Of a DNA stretch of 64,000 nucleotides, positions 10,401 to 18,491 are shown in pieces. The stretch is from Cyclobacterium roseum. Lineage in GTDB: Bacteria; Bacteroidota; Bacteroidia; Cytophagales; Cyclobacteriaceae. Under the pieces are notes generated by a model, which saw only the letters and a list, made by a program, of their open reading frames with translations, was not told where the DNA came from and did no database searches. Numbering within the stretch: position 1 is the stretch's first letter; each line of letters opens with the position of its first letter. The position numbers were made by a program, and so were the translations under genes. The stretch covers positions 1 through 64,000 of the forward strand of contig NZ_WNKF01000021.1 in the NCBI RefSeq assembly GCF_010119225.1, in the 5' to 3' direction.

Positions 10401-10733
10401 TCAAATACACAAACAGATATCCCTAAGGCTTTTAACGGAAGGACAAGAAGGGTATCTACCCGTTGGATTTATGACGGCACCTTTACCCGTTTGAAAAACC
10501 TTTCCTTGGGATATAATTTCCCTCAACGAATAGTAGACAGGTTGAATCTTTCCAGGCTGAGGGTTTATGTCAGTGCGCAAAACGTCTTGACATTTACCGA
10601 ATACGAAGGATATGATCCCGAGGTGAATTACCGCTCTGGCGGTGCCACCGATGGTAACCGAAATATGGGGCTGGATTACGGAAGTTATCCCAACGCAAAA
10701 AATTATACCGTGGGATTAAACGTAGGATTTTAA
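7422..10733 (+). CDS. SusC/RagA-type TonB-dependent outer membrane transporter with STN domain
   Basis: 1103 aa from the chosen start at 7422, where MKFNLQKTIYMLSRYF begins a clear signal peptide ending near NVNAQ; a start at 7350 would put 24 unlikely residues in front. Order: signal peptide, STN domain (about 45-115), carboxypeptidase-regulatory-like beta domain (VSGVVRDDQGEPLPGATV), TonB plug (EEVVVIGYGTQKRSDLTGAV; LQGRAAGVQI; IFVVDGFIG), then a 22-strand barrel ending in YTVGLNVGF. It imports a large substrate, probably an oligosaccharide, using TonB energy together with the SusD lipoprotein. The STN domain plus the upstream sigma/FecR pair points to cell-surface signalling as in the FecA system. 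Confidence 0.95.
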   Translation: MKFNLQKTIYMLSRYFLYGFTLQLVFLNLVLAGNVNAQYETIDKVWVTLNRQEMSLGQFFRQIETSTSYSFSYDRNDIDPTVRVELGSDNASVETMLREVAQQTSLSFRQVNDQIDVRKVSPDETESVTVVDQTVSGVVRDDQGEPLPGATVSVKGTSTGTVTDLDGSYSLTVPDGSVLVFSYIGYDSQEVTVGNQTVIDISLTMDESSLEEVVVIGYGTQKRSDLTGAVSSVKAEQLTAYPAIDAVQALQGRAAGVQIQANNGAPGSSLKVRIRGGTSINASSDPIFVVDGFIGAAMPPPEDIASIEVLKDASATAIYGSRGANGVIMVTTKRGKSGAARVEFNTSYSMQNEINRLDLLNAEQFNDYISDARPNIEPAGGDTDWQDQIFRTGGIQNYQLSISGGTDNVNYYVSGAYFDQKGVIINSDFNRFSITSNLDIQASEKLKFGLNLFARRSSSDGVRTQEGSGGLTPGVVASAFKFEPDQPIYREDGTFTVARLNDPHDNPYAVATQLINENVNDRFQGNFFAEYDLLEDLKFRTTFGATANTSRTGLYSPTTVTEGRNVGGDARINASRNTLLLNENYLTYTKNFAGDQTFSAMAGYSYQSSENENWGARGTSFITDAFSYRNLGSAAVWQRPSSGLSDWRISSFYGRLNYSMGDKYLLTFNARYDGSSSFSRNNKWAFFPSGAFAWNMKNERFLETSDLISFWKWRVSYGITGNQAISPYQTLARFSPVFTVIDGAAVNAVRPTTVANDNLTWETTAQFNLGTDIGFWDDRVTLSAEYYRMVTSDLLFAVQLPQYSGYTNQLRNIGEVENKGIELTVGSRNLVGAFQWDMDVNFSRNRNTVLSLPEGNEIQYGSGPGHMVGLGTTQLLKEGYPVGSFFGWVYDGVYQEGEDFLPGGGFEQTPGGERFRDLNGDGTLNSDDREIIGNPHPDFFWGWNNDFRYKNFDLNIFFQGSFGNDILSYTLMELDLMSGINNATTAALNRWTPSNTQTDIPKAFNGRTRRVSTRWIYDGTFTRLKNLSLGYNFPQRIVDRLNLSRLRVYVSAQNVLTFTEYEGYDPEVNYRSGGATDGNRNMGLDYGSYPNAKNYTVGLNVGF

Positions 10734-10758
10734 ATTAGCCAACTAAATTGAAATAACC

Positions 10759-12273
10759 ATGAAAACGAAAATATATAAAACTTTGGTTTTGGCCACAGCC
10801 TGTTGGTTTGCCGGATGTACGGATCTGGAAGAAAGACCGGTAGGATTGTTAGCACCTGAAAGTTTGTTTAATTCTGCCCAAGATGTGGAAACAGCCATCT
10901 TCGGAGCTTATGGCTGGATGGCTTCCGAAAGATTGTACGGAAGGCAGTTTGTATCCGCCCTGATGCTTCGGGGTGATATGGTAGATATTGGAGATAGAGG
11001 CACTCCTGCCGAGCGGCAGCAAGTGAATGATTTCAATATGGATGATAATAACGGGATGGTCAGGTCTTTCTGGCCGTATTGGTACCAGGTGATAAGTGCG
11101 GCAAATGCAGGTATTTCGGGAACCGAAGGCCTGGAATTAGAAGAAGAAGTGAGAAACAGATTGGTGGCGGAGGCCAGATTTGTACGGGCTTTTAGTTATT
11201 TTCATTTGGTTCGGGTATTTGGCGACATTCCTTACATCGATTATTTTATCAATGATCCGGAAGCGGTTAAGGATATTTCCAAGACCAGCGCATCAGAAGT
11301 ATATCAGGGTATTGTGGCTGACTTGGAATATGCCAAACAATGGTTACCCGATAACCAACCAAACAATGTACGGTCTAGGCCTACCAAGGGTACGGCAGCT
11401 TCGTACCTTGCTTCCGTTCACCTCACACTTGAAGATTATCCGGCGGCTTATGAAGAAGCCAAATGGGTAATTGACAACAAGGAAAGGTTTGGCTACGCAC
11501 TGGAGGCAGATTATCAAAACCTATTCCGGGCCGAAATGGCCGATAACCTGGAGGAACACATCTTTGCGCTGGACTTCTTGGGACAGCAAAATGGTGGCGG
11601 CGGTGCCAATGACGATCTCATGCCACCAATGACAGGTATTCGGGGGGCGGACCAGCTTGGTTGGAGCGTTTTAGTTCCTTCGATGGCTGTATACAATACC
11701 TGGGATGATAGGGATTATCGTAAAGAAGTTAGCTTTCAGTCTGAGGCCTTGATAGACGAGGTGTTGGAACCTTTTTCGGAATTCGCCAACACACAAAGGC
11801 CGCACATCGCCAAATACAGAATGTACCCAGGGAATAGCAATTCCGATGGAAGGTATTCTGACCATAATTATGCGGCCATGCGGTACGCAGAAGTGCTACT
11901 CATCGCTGCGGAAGCGGCGACCGAAGTTAATAACGGCCCTACAGCAGAGGCAATTGGCTATGTCAATGCCATCCGGGAGCGGGCTAGAAATGCGGGCGGG
12001 GTACAAAATACCTTCCCGGAAGATGTCCAGGCAGGCCTGGATGAGGCAAGCTTTATTGACTTGGTACTCAATGAGCGGAGACTGGAACTTTCCTTTGAGT
12101 ACAAAAGATGGTACGATATCAAAAGGAGAGAGCTCGGAACGCAGGTGTTTACAGGAAGTGAAAGCCTGGAGCCACACCCTAATTTTGATCCTGCCAGAGA
12201 CTATCTGATGCCATTGCCGAGGATTGAGTTGGATGTAAACCCTAATCTGGGACCACAAAATCCGGGGTATTGA
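10759..12273 (+). CDS. SusD/RagB-family surface lipoprotein
   Basis: 504 aa. A lipoprotein signal with the cysteine at residue 20 (CWFAGC) is followed by a SusD-like tetratricopeptide fold: RLVAEARFVRAFSYFHLVRVF, TKGTAASYLASVHLTLEDY, and the C-terminal signature ERRLELSFEYKRWYDIKRR. SusD proteins form the lid of the SusC transporter and bind the substrate at the cell surface. It lies 25 bp after SusC in the same operon. No glycoside hydrolase or other enzyme is attached to this pair, so the substrate is open. Confidence 0.95.
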   Translation: MKTKIYKTLVLATACWFAGCTDLEERPVGLLAPESLFNSAQDVETAIFGAYGWMASERLYGRQFVSALMLRGDMVDIGDRGTPAERQQVNDFNMDDNNGMVRSFWPYWYQVISAANAGISGTEGLELEEEVRNRLVAEARFVRAFSYFHLVRVFGDIPYIDYFINDPEAVKDISKTSASEVYQGIVADLEYAKQWLPDNQPNNVRSRPTKGTAASYLASVHLTLEDYPAAYEEAKWVIDNKERFGYALEADYQNLFRAEMADNLEEHIFALDFLGQQNGGGGANDDLMPPMTGIRGADQLGWSVLVPSMAVYNTWDDRDYRKEVSFQSEALIDEVLEPFSEFANTQRPHIAKYRMYPGNSNSDGRYSDHNYAAMRYAEVLLIAAEAATEVNNGPTAEAIGYVNAIRERARNAGGVQNTFPEDVQAGLDEASFIDLVLNERRLELSFEYKRWYDIKRRELGTQVFTGSESLEPHPNFDPARDYLMPLPRIELDVNPNLGPQNPGY

Positions 12274-12301
12274 TCCTGGATTAATAACGGAAAAACTGAA
12301 A

Positions 12302-12330
12302 GGCGGTGGGAGCTTCTCACCGCCTTTTAT
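12302..12330 (+). terminator. Rho-independent terminator after the SusCD operon
   Basis: GGCGGTG (12302-12308) pairs with CACCGCC (12318-12324), followed by TTTTAT. It ends the sigma-FecR-SusC-SusD transcript. Confidence 0.85.
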
Positions 12331-12402
12331 ATATCAAAATGGTCACCTGACCTGCCTGATTTTTTAGCTTATTCTTTTAATCTACTCCTGGTTCTTCTCG
12401 GA

Positions 12403-13419
12403 TTAAAATGCTATTTCTTGTTCCAATAAAGGAACCCCACCTGCTCCTTTGATTTGAAAATTCATTAGTTGGTCCTGCCAATTGATCTGTAATAGGCCAT
12501 AATGAAGTTGGTGTATGACCTTTCCTATCCGATACCGATTTGGCTCCCCTGAATAGCCGGTATAAGCATGGGTCAGGCCGCTGCTGGTAATCTCATATAG
12601 CGAATCTCCATTTCCCAAAGACATTCGGGATATTTCCGAAATGTGTCGATCTCCGCTTAGCAGGACCGTATTCTTCGGAGCGGTGTTACGGATCAGGTCC
12701 AGCAATTTTTTTCTTTCTTTCGGGAAATTCGCCCATTTTTCAAATCGATGTTCTTCCGGAATGACCTGTATACTTGAAGCAATTAGGTTTATCGCGGCTT
12801 CATTATTTTCCAATTCATTTTCCAGCCATTTCCACTGAGCTTCTCCCAGAACGGTTCCCTCCTGATTAGGAATATAGTGTCCGTTTTCCCTGGTTATCGT
12901 GTCTCGATGATACCGGGTATCGAGTAGAAAAAGCTTCACTTGCTGCTCTTCCGCACCAAAAGTATGGACCGAATATGCACCTTTCCGGGCTCTTCGGGGG
13001 CTGGAGGCAGGCACTTCTAAAAAATCCAGTAATAACTGCTGGCTGGAATCTTTTTGGCTAAAAAATTTTCCTCCATCATTGATCCCATAATCATGATCAT
13101 CCCAAATACCCACCACTTGAGTTGATTTTCTTAATTTCTGATAATCAGGCTGGTTAAATTGCATGGTGTAATCGGCGGCCATTTCCTGCATGTCTGGCGT
13201 ATCTGCATAGATATTATCACCTAGCCAGGCCCAGACATCCGGATTATCATTTAAAATTGGTTTCCATAAAGGCTGGTCCAGTTGCTGCCGGTTGCAGCTA
13301 CCAAAGGCCAGTGTGAACGTTTCGTTTTCTCCAGCGGTTTTCGCGGATGGGCTCGAACAGGAAGCGATGAGCAAACTCAGCATTAACATAGAAAGGTGCT
13401 CGAATGAAATGCATTTCAT
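12403..13419 (-). CDS. PhoD-like metallophosphoesterase, lipoprotein
   Basis: 338 aa with a lipoprotein signal (LLIASC near residue 20). It contains FGSCNRQ, WLGDNIYADTPD, VGIWDDHDYG and LLSGDRHISE, the metal-binding motifs of alkaline phosphatase D-like phosphodiesterases, which use Ca/Fe centres. It is shorter than classical PhoD and lacks the twin-arginine signal, as in many Bacteroidota 'PhoD-like' proteins. Likely role: phosphodiester or phosphomonoester cleavage outside the inner membrane. The S41 protease lipoprotein gene lies 50 bp upstream on the same strand, so they may be cotranscribed. Confidence 0.88.
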   Translation of the reverse strand: MKCISFEHLSMLMLSLLIASCSSPSAKTAGENETFTLAFGSCNRQQLDQPLWKPILNDNPDVWAWLGDNIYADTPDMQEMAADYTMQFNQPDYQKLRKSTQVVGIWDDHDYGINDGGKFFSQKDSSQQLLLDFLEVPASSPRRARKGAYSVHTFGAEEQQVKLFLLDTRYHRDTITRENGHYIPNQEGTVLGEAQWKWLENELENNEAAINLIASSIQVIPEEHRFEKWANFPKERKKLLDLIRNTAPKNTVLLSGDRHISEISRMSLGNGDSLYEITSSGLTHAYTGYSGEPNRYRIGKVIHQLHYGLLQINWQDQLMNFQIKGAGGVPLLEQEIAF

Positions 13420-13469
13420 AGAGGGGGGATTTGCGATTCTCTAACGTAGGTAAAGCTAAGCAGCTAACT

Positions 13470-14798
13470 TCAATATACGGGAAATTCCTTGGCCAATCCG
13501 GAAAAGTTATCGATCATTTGCCACTGGTCCTTGCCGACTTTCTGCCGCGCACCGACCGCTGAACTACCATATTGAATAAAGGTCAGGGCACTGGCCAGAT
13601 TTGCCTCCCGGGTGTCTCCCCAATTAAAAGCAGGGTTGTCTACGGAGGGGATGGTAACTGGGAATCCATTGTAGTAAGCGGCATTTCCTTCTGCGTTGGC
13701 AATGGCAAAGGTGATTGGAACCAGTTCTACTTCATTTTGCGATAGTACTTGATTAAACTGAGAAAGGGGGAAAGATCCCACCGGTTTGCCATAGGTTTTT
13801 TGACCCACCAATACCACCTCCATATAGGGGCTCAGACAGTTAATCAGTAGCTCGCTGGCAGAGGCAGAACCCCTGGAGGTAATCACCACCAGGCGATTCA
13901 GGTTCAAACTACCGGTTTTAGTGAATTGAAAGGTTTCATTCAAATCGCTTTTATCCCGATTGAGCGCATTGGTATACATGAGTTTTCCGTCATCAGCCGC
14001 TGGGATCAAGGCATTCATGATTTGTTCGGCCACATCTACCGACCCACCGCCATTATACCTCAAATCCAAGATAAGCTCATCGACCCCTTCGTCTTCAAAA
14101 TAGGACAAGGTTTCTTCTACTTCCTCGCTTCGGTTAGGACTAACCCCCGGGCTGACTTTAAAACTGTTGTAAACCCAGTAACCTACCCGTTTGCCGCCAG
14201 TTTCCATCACATTCCGGTAAAGTACAGAATTGGCCTGGTATTCAGCTTTTGTATTTTGGCGGGTGGTGGTCGATCCATCGGGCAGTTTGAAAGTGAAGGT
14301 ATTCGTGACCCCCGGGGAATTCTCTCCTAATTCAAAGTTATATCCGCTACCTATTCGGTATTCTTCGATGGTCTTTCCATTGATCTTCGTAAGTTCCCAG
14401 CCCCTTTCCCAACCATCTCGTCCTGCCGGTGAGTCCTCATAAACAAAGGACACATACAATTTTCCATCTTCACCCAATCCAAATCCAAATCCATGACCTG
14501 CATTTTGGCCTGTAAAAGCCCTGTCAAAAGCTTCCCGGGTGGTAAGGTAAGACCAGCGATCCAGTTGCAGGTACATTAAGTCATACAATAGATCATCGTT
14601 GCTACGGTATTCGGTGGGATTTATGGCCACCGGCAGCTCATCATTCCAGTAATACCATTCCTTCATGCTCTCAAAAATGGCTTCTTTCACCAGGTTTTGG
14701 CTGGAAGGCGTTTCTCCCAAATCCTCGTTGCACGAGGTGAGGGTGAATGAAAATACCAGTAAGAAGCCAATAAAATAGTTTTTCAATTTCAATGTCAT
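13470..14798 (-). CDS. S41-family serine protease, lipoprotein
   Basis: 442 aa with lipoprotein signal FTLTSC. It has an N-terminal helical region, a PDZ-like domain (about 95-160) and the S41 core: LILDLRYNGGGSVDVAEQIM and the catalytic serine in SRGSASASELLIN (about residue 310). It resembles tail-specific/C-terminal processing proteases and tricorn-like core domains. Catalytic lysine assignment would need an alignment. Likely location: periplasmic face of the outer membrane. It lies upstream of the PhoD-like gene and diverges from the TetR gene. Confidence 0.9.
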   Translation of the reverse strand: MTLKLKNYFIGFLLVFSFTLTSCNEDLGETPSSQNLVKEAIFESMKEWYYWNDELPVAINPTEYRSNDDLLYDLMYLQLDRWSYLTTREAFDRAFTGQNAGHGFGFGLGEDGKLYVSFVYEDSPAGRDGWERGWELTKINGKTIEEYRIGSGYNFELGENSPGVTNTFTFKLPDGSTTTRQNTKAEYQANSVLYRNVMETGGKRVGYWVYNSFKVSPGVSPNRSEEVEETLSYFEDEGVDELILDLRYNGGGSVDVAEQIMNALIPAADDGKLMYTNALNRDKSDLNETFQFTKTGSLNLNRLVVITSRGSASASELLINCLSPYMEVVLVGQKTYGKPVGSFPLSQFNQVLSQNEVELVPITFAIANAEGNAAYYNGFPVTIPSVDNPAFNWGDTREANLASALTFIQYGSSAVGARQKVGKDQWQMIDNFSGLAKEFPVY

Positions 14799-14994
14799 AA
14801 CCTATAATTTCCCTTTCTACCAAAGATTAACGAGAAAAAAGTCGAAATGGATGTACAGGATGCTAACAATTCCGCACTGCCAAAAAATTCCCCTGGCTTT
14901 TCAAAAGGCAATGATAAAAAATTATTTACACCTTTTTACAAACCACTTCCTGCCTCTAGTTGTTGTTTGTTCGGAGTTCATTAAAGAGAAAGCA

Positions 14995-15651
14995 ATGACA
15001 GAAAAATCAAAAGAACAAAAAACGGATAAAAACAAAATAATCGATGCCTACATCCATCATGTGTTGGAAACCGGCAAAGAACCGGCATCGGTTTTTAAAT
15101 TTACCAAAGAGTTAAAAATGCAGGAGGCATCCTTCTACGATCATTTTAGCAACTTTGAGGCCATCAAGAAAGCGGTGTGGGAGCGTGTTTTTGAAGCTAC
15201 TATTACCAATCTTGAAAGCCAGGAGGTCTATAAATCCTACAGTACCCGGGAAAAACTATTGGGATTCTATTTTACCTGGATCGAAGAAATGAAAAGTCGT
15301 CGTTCCTACCTTTTGGCAGTTTACGGGCAGAACGTGTTCAAAGATCGAAATTTTCCGGTAGAATTAAAGGGATTTAAACATCGCTTTAAAGAATTCGTCA
15401 ATGAACTGATTTTGGAGGGAAAAGAGACGGAAGAAATTGCTAATCGCCCTTATGTGGCAGATCGCTATGACGAAGCGCTTTGGCTGCAGGTGCTGTTTAT
15501 TTTTCGGTTTTGGCTTAAAGACGATTCCCCAGCCTTCGAAAAGACCGATGCAGCCATTGAAAAATCAGTGAATCTGGCATTTGATCTCATGGGAAAGTCC
15601 GCAGTGGATAGTTTCGTAGATTTTGCCAAATTTCTATTCCAATCCAGGTAA
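14995..15651 (+). CDS. TetR-family transcriptional regulator
   Basis: 218 aa from the ATG at 14995. An upstream in-frame ATG at 14851 would add 48 residues with no domain, so I reject it. The N-terminal helix-turn-helix (KIIDAYIHHVLETG; FTKELKMQEASFYDHFSNFEAIKKAV) is TetR-like with a looser match than usual, and the rest is a helical ligand-binding domain. It sits 3 bp upstream of the ABC1-type kinase gene, and both proteins begin with nearly the same eight residues (MTEKSKEQ and MTEKVKEQ). The two are probably cotranscribed and functionally linked. The ligand is unknown. Confidence 0.82.
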   Translation: MTEKSKEQKTDKNKIIDAYIHHVLETGKEPASVFKFTKELKMQEASFYDHFSNFEAIKKAVWERVFEATITNLESQEVYKSYSTREKLLGFYFTWIEEMKSRRSYLLAVYGQNVFKDRNFPVELKGFKHRFKEFVNELILEGKETEEIANRPYVADRYDEALWLQVLFIFRFWLKDDSPAFEKTDAAIEKSVNLAFDLMGKSAVDSFVDFAKFLFQSR

Positions 15652-15654
15652 CCC

Positions 15655-16974
15655 ATGACAGAGAAAGTAAAAGAACAACAGAACATCCCCGTTTCCAAAG
15701 TGCAGCGGGCGGCTAAGTTTATTAGTACCGGAGCCAGGGTAGGCGGAAATTACATGAAGCACTACGCCAAAAAGGTAGTGAACCCTTCGATGAATAAGGA
15801 TGACCTTCACCGGAACAATGCCACCGATATTTACGACTCCCTTAGTGAACTGAAAGGGAGTGCATTGAAGGTGGCGCAAATGATGGCAATGGACAAAAAC
15901 ATGCTGCCCAGGGCCTACCAGGATAAATTTACCATGGCCCAGTACAGCGCGCCACCCCTATCTTATCCCCTGGTGGTGAAAACCTTTGCCCAGTATTTCA
16001 AAGCAGGTCCGGAAACCTTATTTGACACGTTTACTCCTTCGGCGGTCAATGCGGCTTCCATTGGCCAGGTGCATCGGGCCTCCAAAGACGGGAAACTATT
16101 TGCTGTCAAAATTCAGTACCCCGGGGTGGCATCGAGCGTACGATCGGACCTGAAGTTAGTCAAGCCATTTGCCTTGCGCCTGCTCAACATGAACGAGCGG
16201 GAACTGGATCATTACATGGAAGAGGTGGAAGAAAAGCTTCTGGAAGAAACGGATTACGAATTGGAAGTGAGAAGAAGCAAAGAGATTTCGGCAGCTTGTT
16301 CCCATATCGAAAACCTGAAATTCCCCAATTATTACGAGGAATTGAGCAGTCCCCGGATTATCACCATGGACTGGATGGAAGGATTGCACCTGAGAGAGTG
16401 GTTAGCGACAGCACCTGACCAGGCTGCAAAAAATAAAGTGGGGCAAGCCTTATGGAATTTTTACCATCACCAGGTTCACGAATTGAAGCAGGTTCATGCC
16501 GATCCCCATCCGGGAAATTTCATCATTCAGGAAGAAAATAAACTGGCGGTAATTGACTTTGGCTGTGTGAAAGTAATACCAGAGGAATTCTATCAGGGTT
16601 ATTTTTCCTTGATCAAAAAGGATTTGTTAATCCGGGAAGAGGAACTGAATCAAATCTTTTACAATTTGGAATTTATCAGCGATAAAGATTCTGAAGTAGA
16701 AAAGGAGTATTTTAAATCCATCTTCAAGGAAATGATTTCCCTGTTAGGAAAGCCTTTCCACGTAGATCGTTTTGATTTTGCTGACGATCGTTATTTTCAG
16801 CAGATATTCGCCCTGGGAGACAAAATCTCCAACGATAAAATGTTTCGAAAATCCAAACAGGCAAGGGGTTCAAGACACGGGCTGTACATCAACAGAACCT
16901 ATTTCGGCTTGTACAACTTACTGAATCAGCTTCAAGCTTCAATTGATACCACCAAGCCAGACTGGTTAAAATGA
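15655..16974 (+). CDS. ABC1/AarF/UbiB-family atypical kinase
   Basis: 439 aa. Family hallmarks: a KxGQ-like element (GSALKVAQMMAMD, about 75-87), the alanine-rich loop VNAASIGQVHRA, AVKIQYPG with the nucleotide-binding lysine, the catalytic segment VHADPHPGNFII and the metal-binding AVIDFGCVK. Relatives (UbiB/COQ8) support quinone synthesis or lipid homeostasis through ATPase activity. There is no obvious C-terminal membrane helix, unlike UbiB. The KxGQ glycine is replaced by alanine (KVAQ). Downstream partner of the TetR gene. Confidence 0.9.
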   Translation: MTEKVKEQQNIPVSKVQRAAKFISTGARVGGNYMKHYAKKVVNPSMNKDDLHRNNATDIYDSLSELKGSALKVAQMMAMDKNMLPRAYQDKFTMAQYSAPPLSYPLVVKTFAQYFKAGPETLFDTFTPSAVNAASIGQVHRASKDGKLFAVKIQYPGVASSVRSDLKLVKPFALRLLNMNERELDHYMEEVEEKLLEETDYELEVRRSKEISAACSHIENLKFPNYYEELSSPRIITMDWMEGLHLREWLATAPDQAAKNKVGQALWNFYHHQVHELKQVHADPHPGNFIIQEENKLAVIDFGCVKVIPEEFYQGYFSLIKKDLLIREEELNQIFYNLEFISDKDSEVEKEYFKSIFKEMISLLGKPFHVDRFDFADDRYFQQIFALGDKISNDKMFRKSKQARGSRHGLYINRTYFGLYNLLNQLQASIDTTKPDWLK

Positions 16975-16997
16975 AGGCTGGGGGTGAACCCGCATTT

Positions 16998-18068
16998 TTA
17001 CAGGGTTTGAATAAACTTATGTGCCAGCTTGAAGGGAAGCATGGGATCGTCTGATTGACTCACAGTCCCGGTTAGAATCAGGTGAAGCTTCGGTACGTAA
17101 AGCGCAAAAGCACCTGACATACCGGTGTGCCCGATCATTTCAGGAAGCTTTGCTCCTGTAAATCCGTACCTGCTTTTCTGATACCGGGCAATTCCGAGGC
17201 CGTAGGAAAGGGACGGTCCCATTGGGATCCATTTCTGAATGGCTTCCAGTTCTGTTAGCGGAAATAGCTGACCGTGAAATTGTGCCTTCATAAATCGCAT
17301 GCTATCCCTGGCGGTGCTGACCATTCCGCCTGCAGGGCCAAAAGAGGTCATGGCGCGCGGAATGTGCAGTTCTTTGCCATCATGGTAAAAGGGTGCCGGA
17401 GTACGGTCATAGAGATCGGAGTAGACATAGGTTTCCCTTAAGCCAAGGGGTTGGGTTTGAAATTCTTCCAGGGACTGTTTTAAACGTTGGCCGGTAACCT
17501 TTTCTATCACCTTTCCAAGCAGTTGATAATTGGTATCTGCATAATGAATTTTCTTGGAATTACCTGGTCTGAAAACCGGTTTTAATCTCCTGACGGCTTT
17601 AATTAGCTCTTTGAATGTCCAGGATTGGTCATTTCCGGCAAGAAGCTCCTCTCTCAGACTTTTTGTTCCCTGGAATGGGTACTCCATGTAATCGGGCAAT
17701 CCTGAAAGGTGGGAAAGCAGGTGTTTCAGGGTAATATCAGAGGTGTAATCCTGATCCCGGATTACGGATAACCCCGAATATTCTTTTTCCGGGAGAAAAT
17801 GAACCATGGAATTGTCCAGTTCAACCTTTCCCCTCACTTTTAATTTCACCAGCAAAGCCATTAAGTGAAGTTTTGCCACGCTGCTGATGAAGTAGGGTTG
17901 TTCTGCGGAGAGAACTCCAGAGGCGCCACTCCAGGCCAGGGGTTCTTGTTTTTCCTGATACAGGGAGAGGATGACTCCAGGTAATTTTTCCCGTTTACAA
18001 AACCGATCTAACCGGTTTTGCCATTGTTTAAAAATAGGGGAATCTTGATCACTTAAAAGCATGTTCAA
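16998..18068 (-). CDS. Serine hydrolase of the beta-lactamase/PBP class C fold
   Basis: 356 aa. The SxxK motif is SVAK (Ser63-Lys66). The second motif is YAD (176-178) in place of the classical YxN, and the third is HTG (GHTGMSGAF) near residue 315. No signal peptide is visible, so it appears cytoplasmic unless the start is wrong. Family members are esterases, D-aminopeptidases or transpeptidase-like enzymes; I cannot choose between them. It is convergent with the ABC1 gene and monocistronic. Confidence 0.87.
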   Translation of the reverse strand: MNMLLSDQDSPIFKQWQNRLDRFCKREKLPGVILSLYQEKQEPLAWSGASGVLSAEQPYFISSVAKLHLMALLVKLKVRGKVELDNSMVHFLPEKEYSGLSVIRDQDYTSDITLKHLLSHLSGLPDYMEYPFQGTKSLREELLAGNDQSWTFKELIKAVRRLKPVFRPGNSKKIHYADTNYQLLGKVIEKVTGQRLKQSLEEFQTQPLGLRETYVYSDLYDRTPAPFYHDGKELHIPRAMTSFGPAGGMVSTARDSMRFMKAQFHGQLFPLTELEAIQKWIPMGPSLSYGLGIARYQKSRYGFTGAKLPEMIGHTGMSGAFALYVPKLHLILTGTVSQSDDPMLPFKLAHKFIQTL

Positions 18069-18234
18069 AACGTTGAGTTACCAGGAAAAGTAATTTGTAG
18101 TTTGATGGTTTAATTTAACCAGAAAATGGCATAAAAAGCCAGTTACTTTCCTTAGATTGCATAAATAATATGTAAACAGCCTTTTACAGGTAGTTTAAAA
18201 GCTCAATAAAAGTCGTACTAAATTTCTGCCAACC

Positions 18235-18378
18235 ATGCTTTTTTTCTCCGCATTTTACACCATCCTTTTAGTTGTAATTTTTATTGTTGTTTTCAAATGG
18301 GCCAAAAGGCATAACGACCTTAAAGAGGAGCAAAACCAAATACTCCGGCAAATTTTGGATAAATTGAGCCATCCATAA
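18235..18378 (+). CDS. 47-aa single-span membrane protein
   Basis: Short frame beginning MLFFSAFYTILLVVIFIVV. One N-terminal membrane helix is followed by a charged amphipathic tail (KWAKRHNDLKEEQNQILRQI) with a coiled-coil look and a clean stop. The hydrophobic/charged pattern is that of a genuine small membrane protein, and the gene fits in a 420 bp gap between divergent neighbours. No function is known to me. No strong ribosome-binding site is visible, as is usual in Bacteroidota. Confidence 0.6.
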   Translation: MLFFSAFYTILLVVIFIVVFKWAKRHNDLKEEQNQILRQILDKLSHP

Positions 18379-18491
18379 ATCTTAAAATACCTGGTAATTC
18401 CTGGAGTTGTCCGAGAAATTACCTTTATTTGACTTGCACCCCAAAGTAGCTCAGCGATTGCGTTTTTAAATTTCAACTAACTAATTGATTT

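Noticed and set aside
14851-14994. N-terminal extension of the TetR gene
   Set aside because: 48 residues unlike any regulator; the ATG at 14995 fits the family and matches the start of the next gene.
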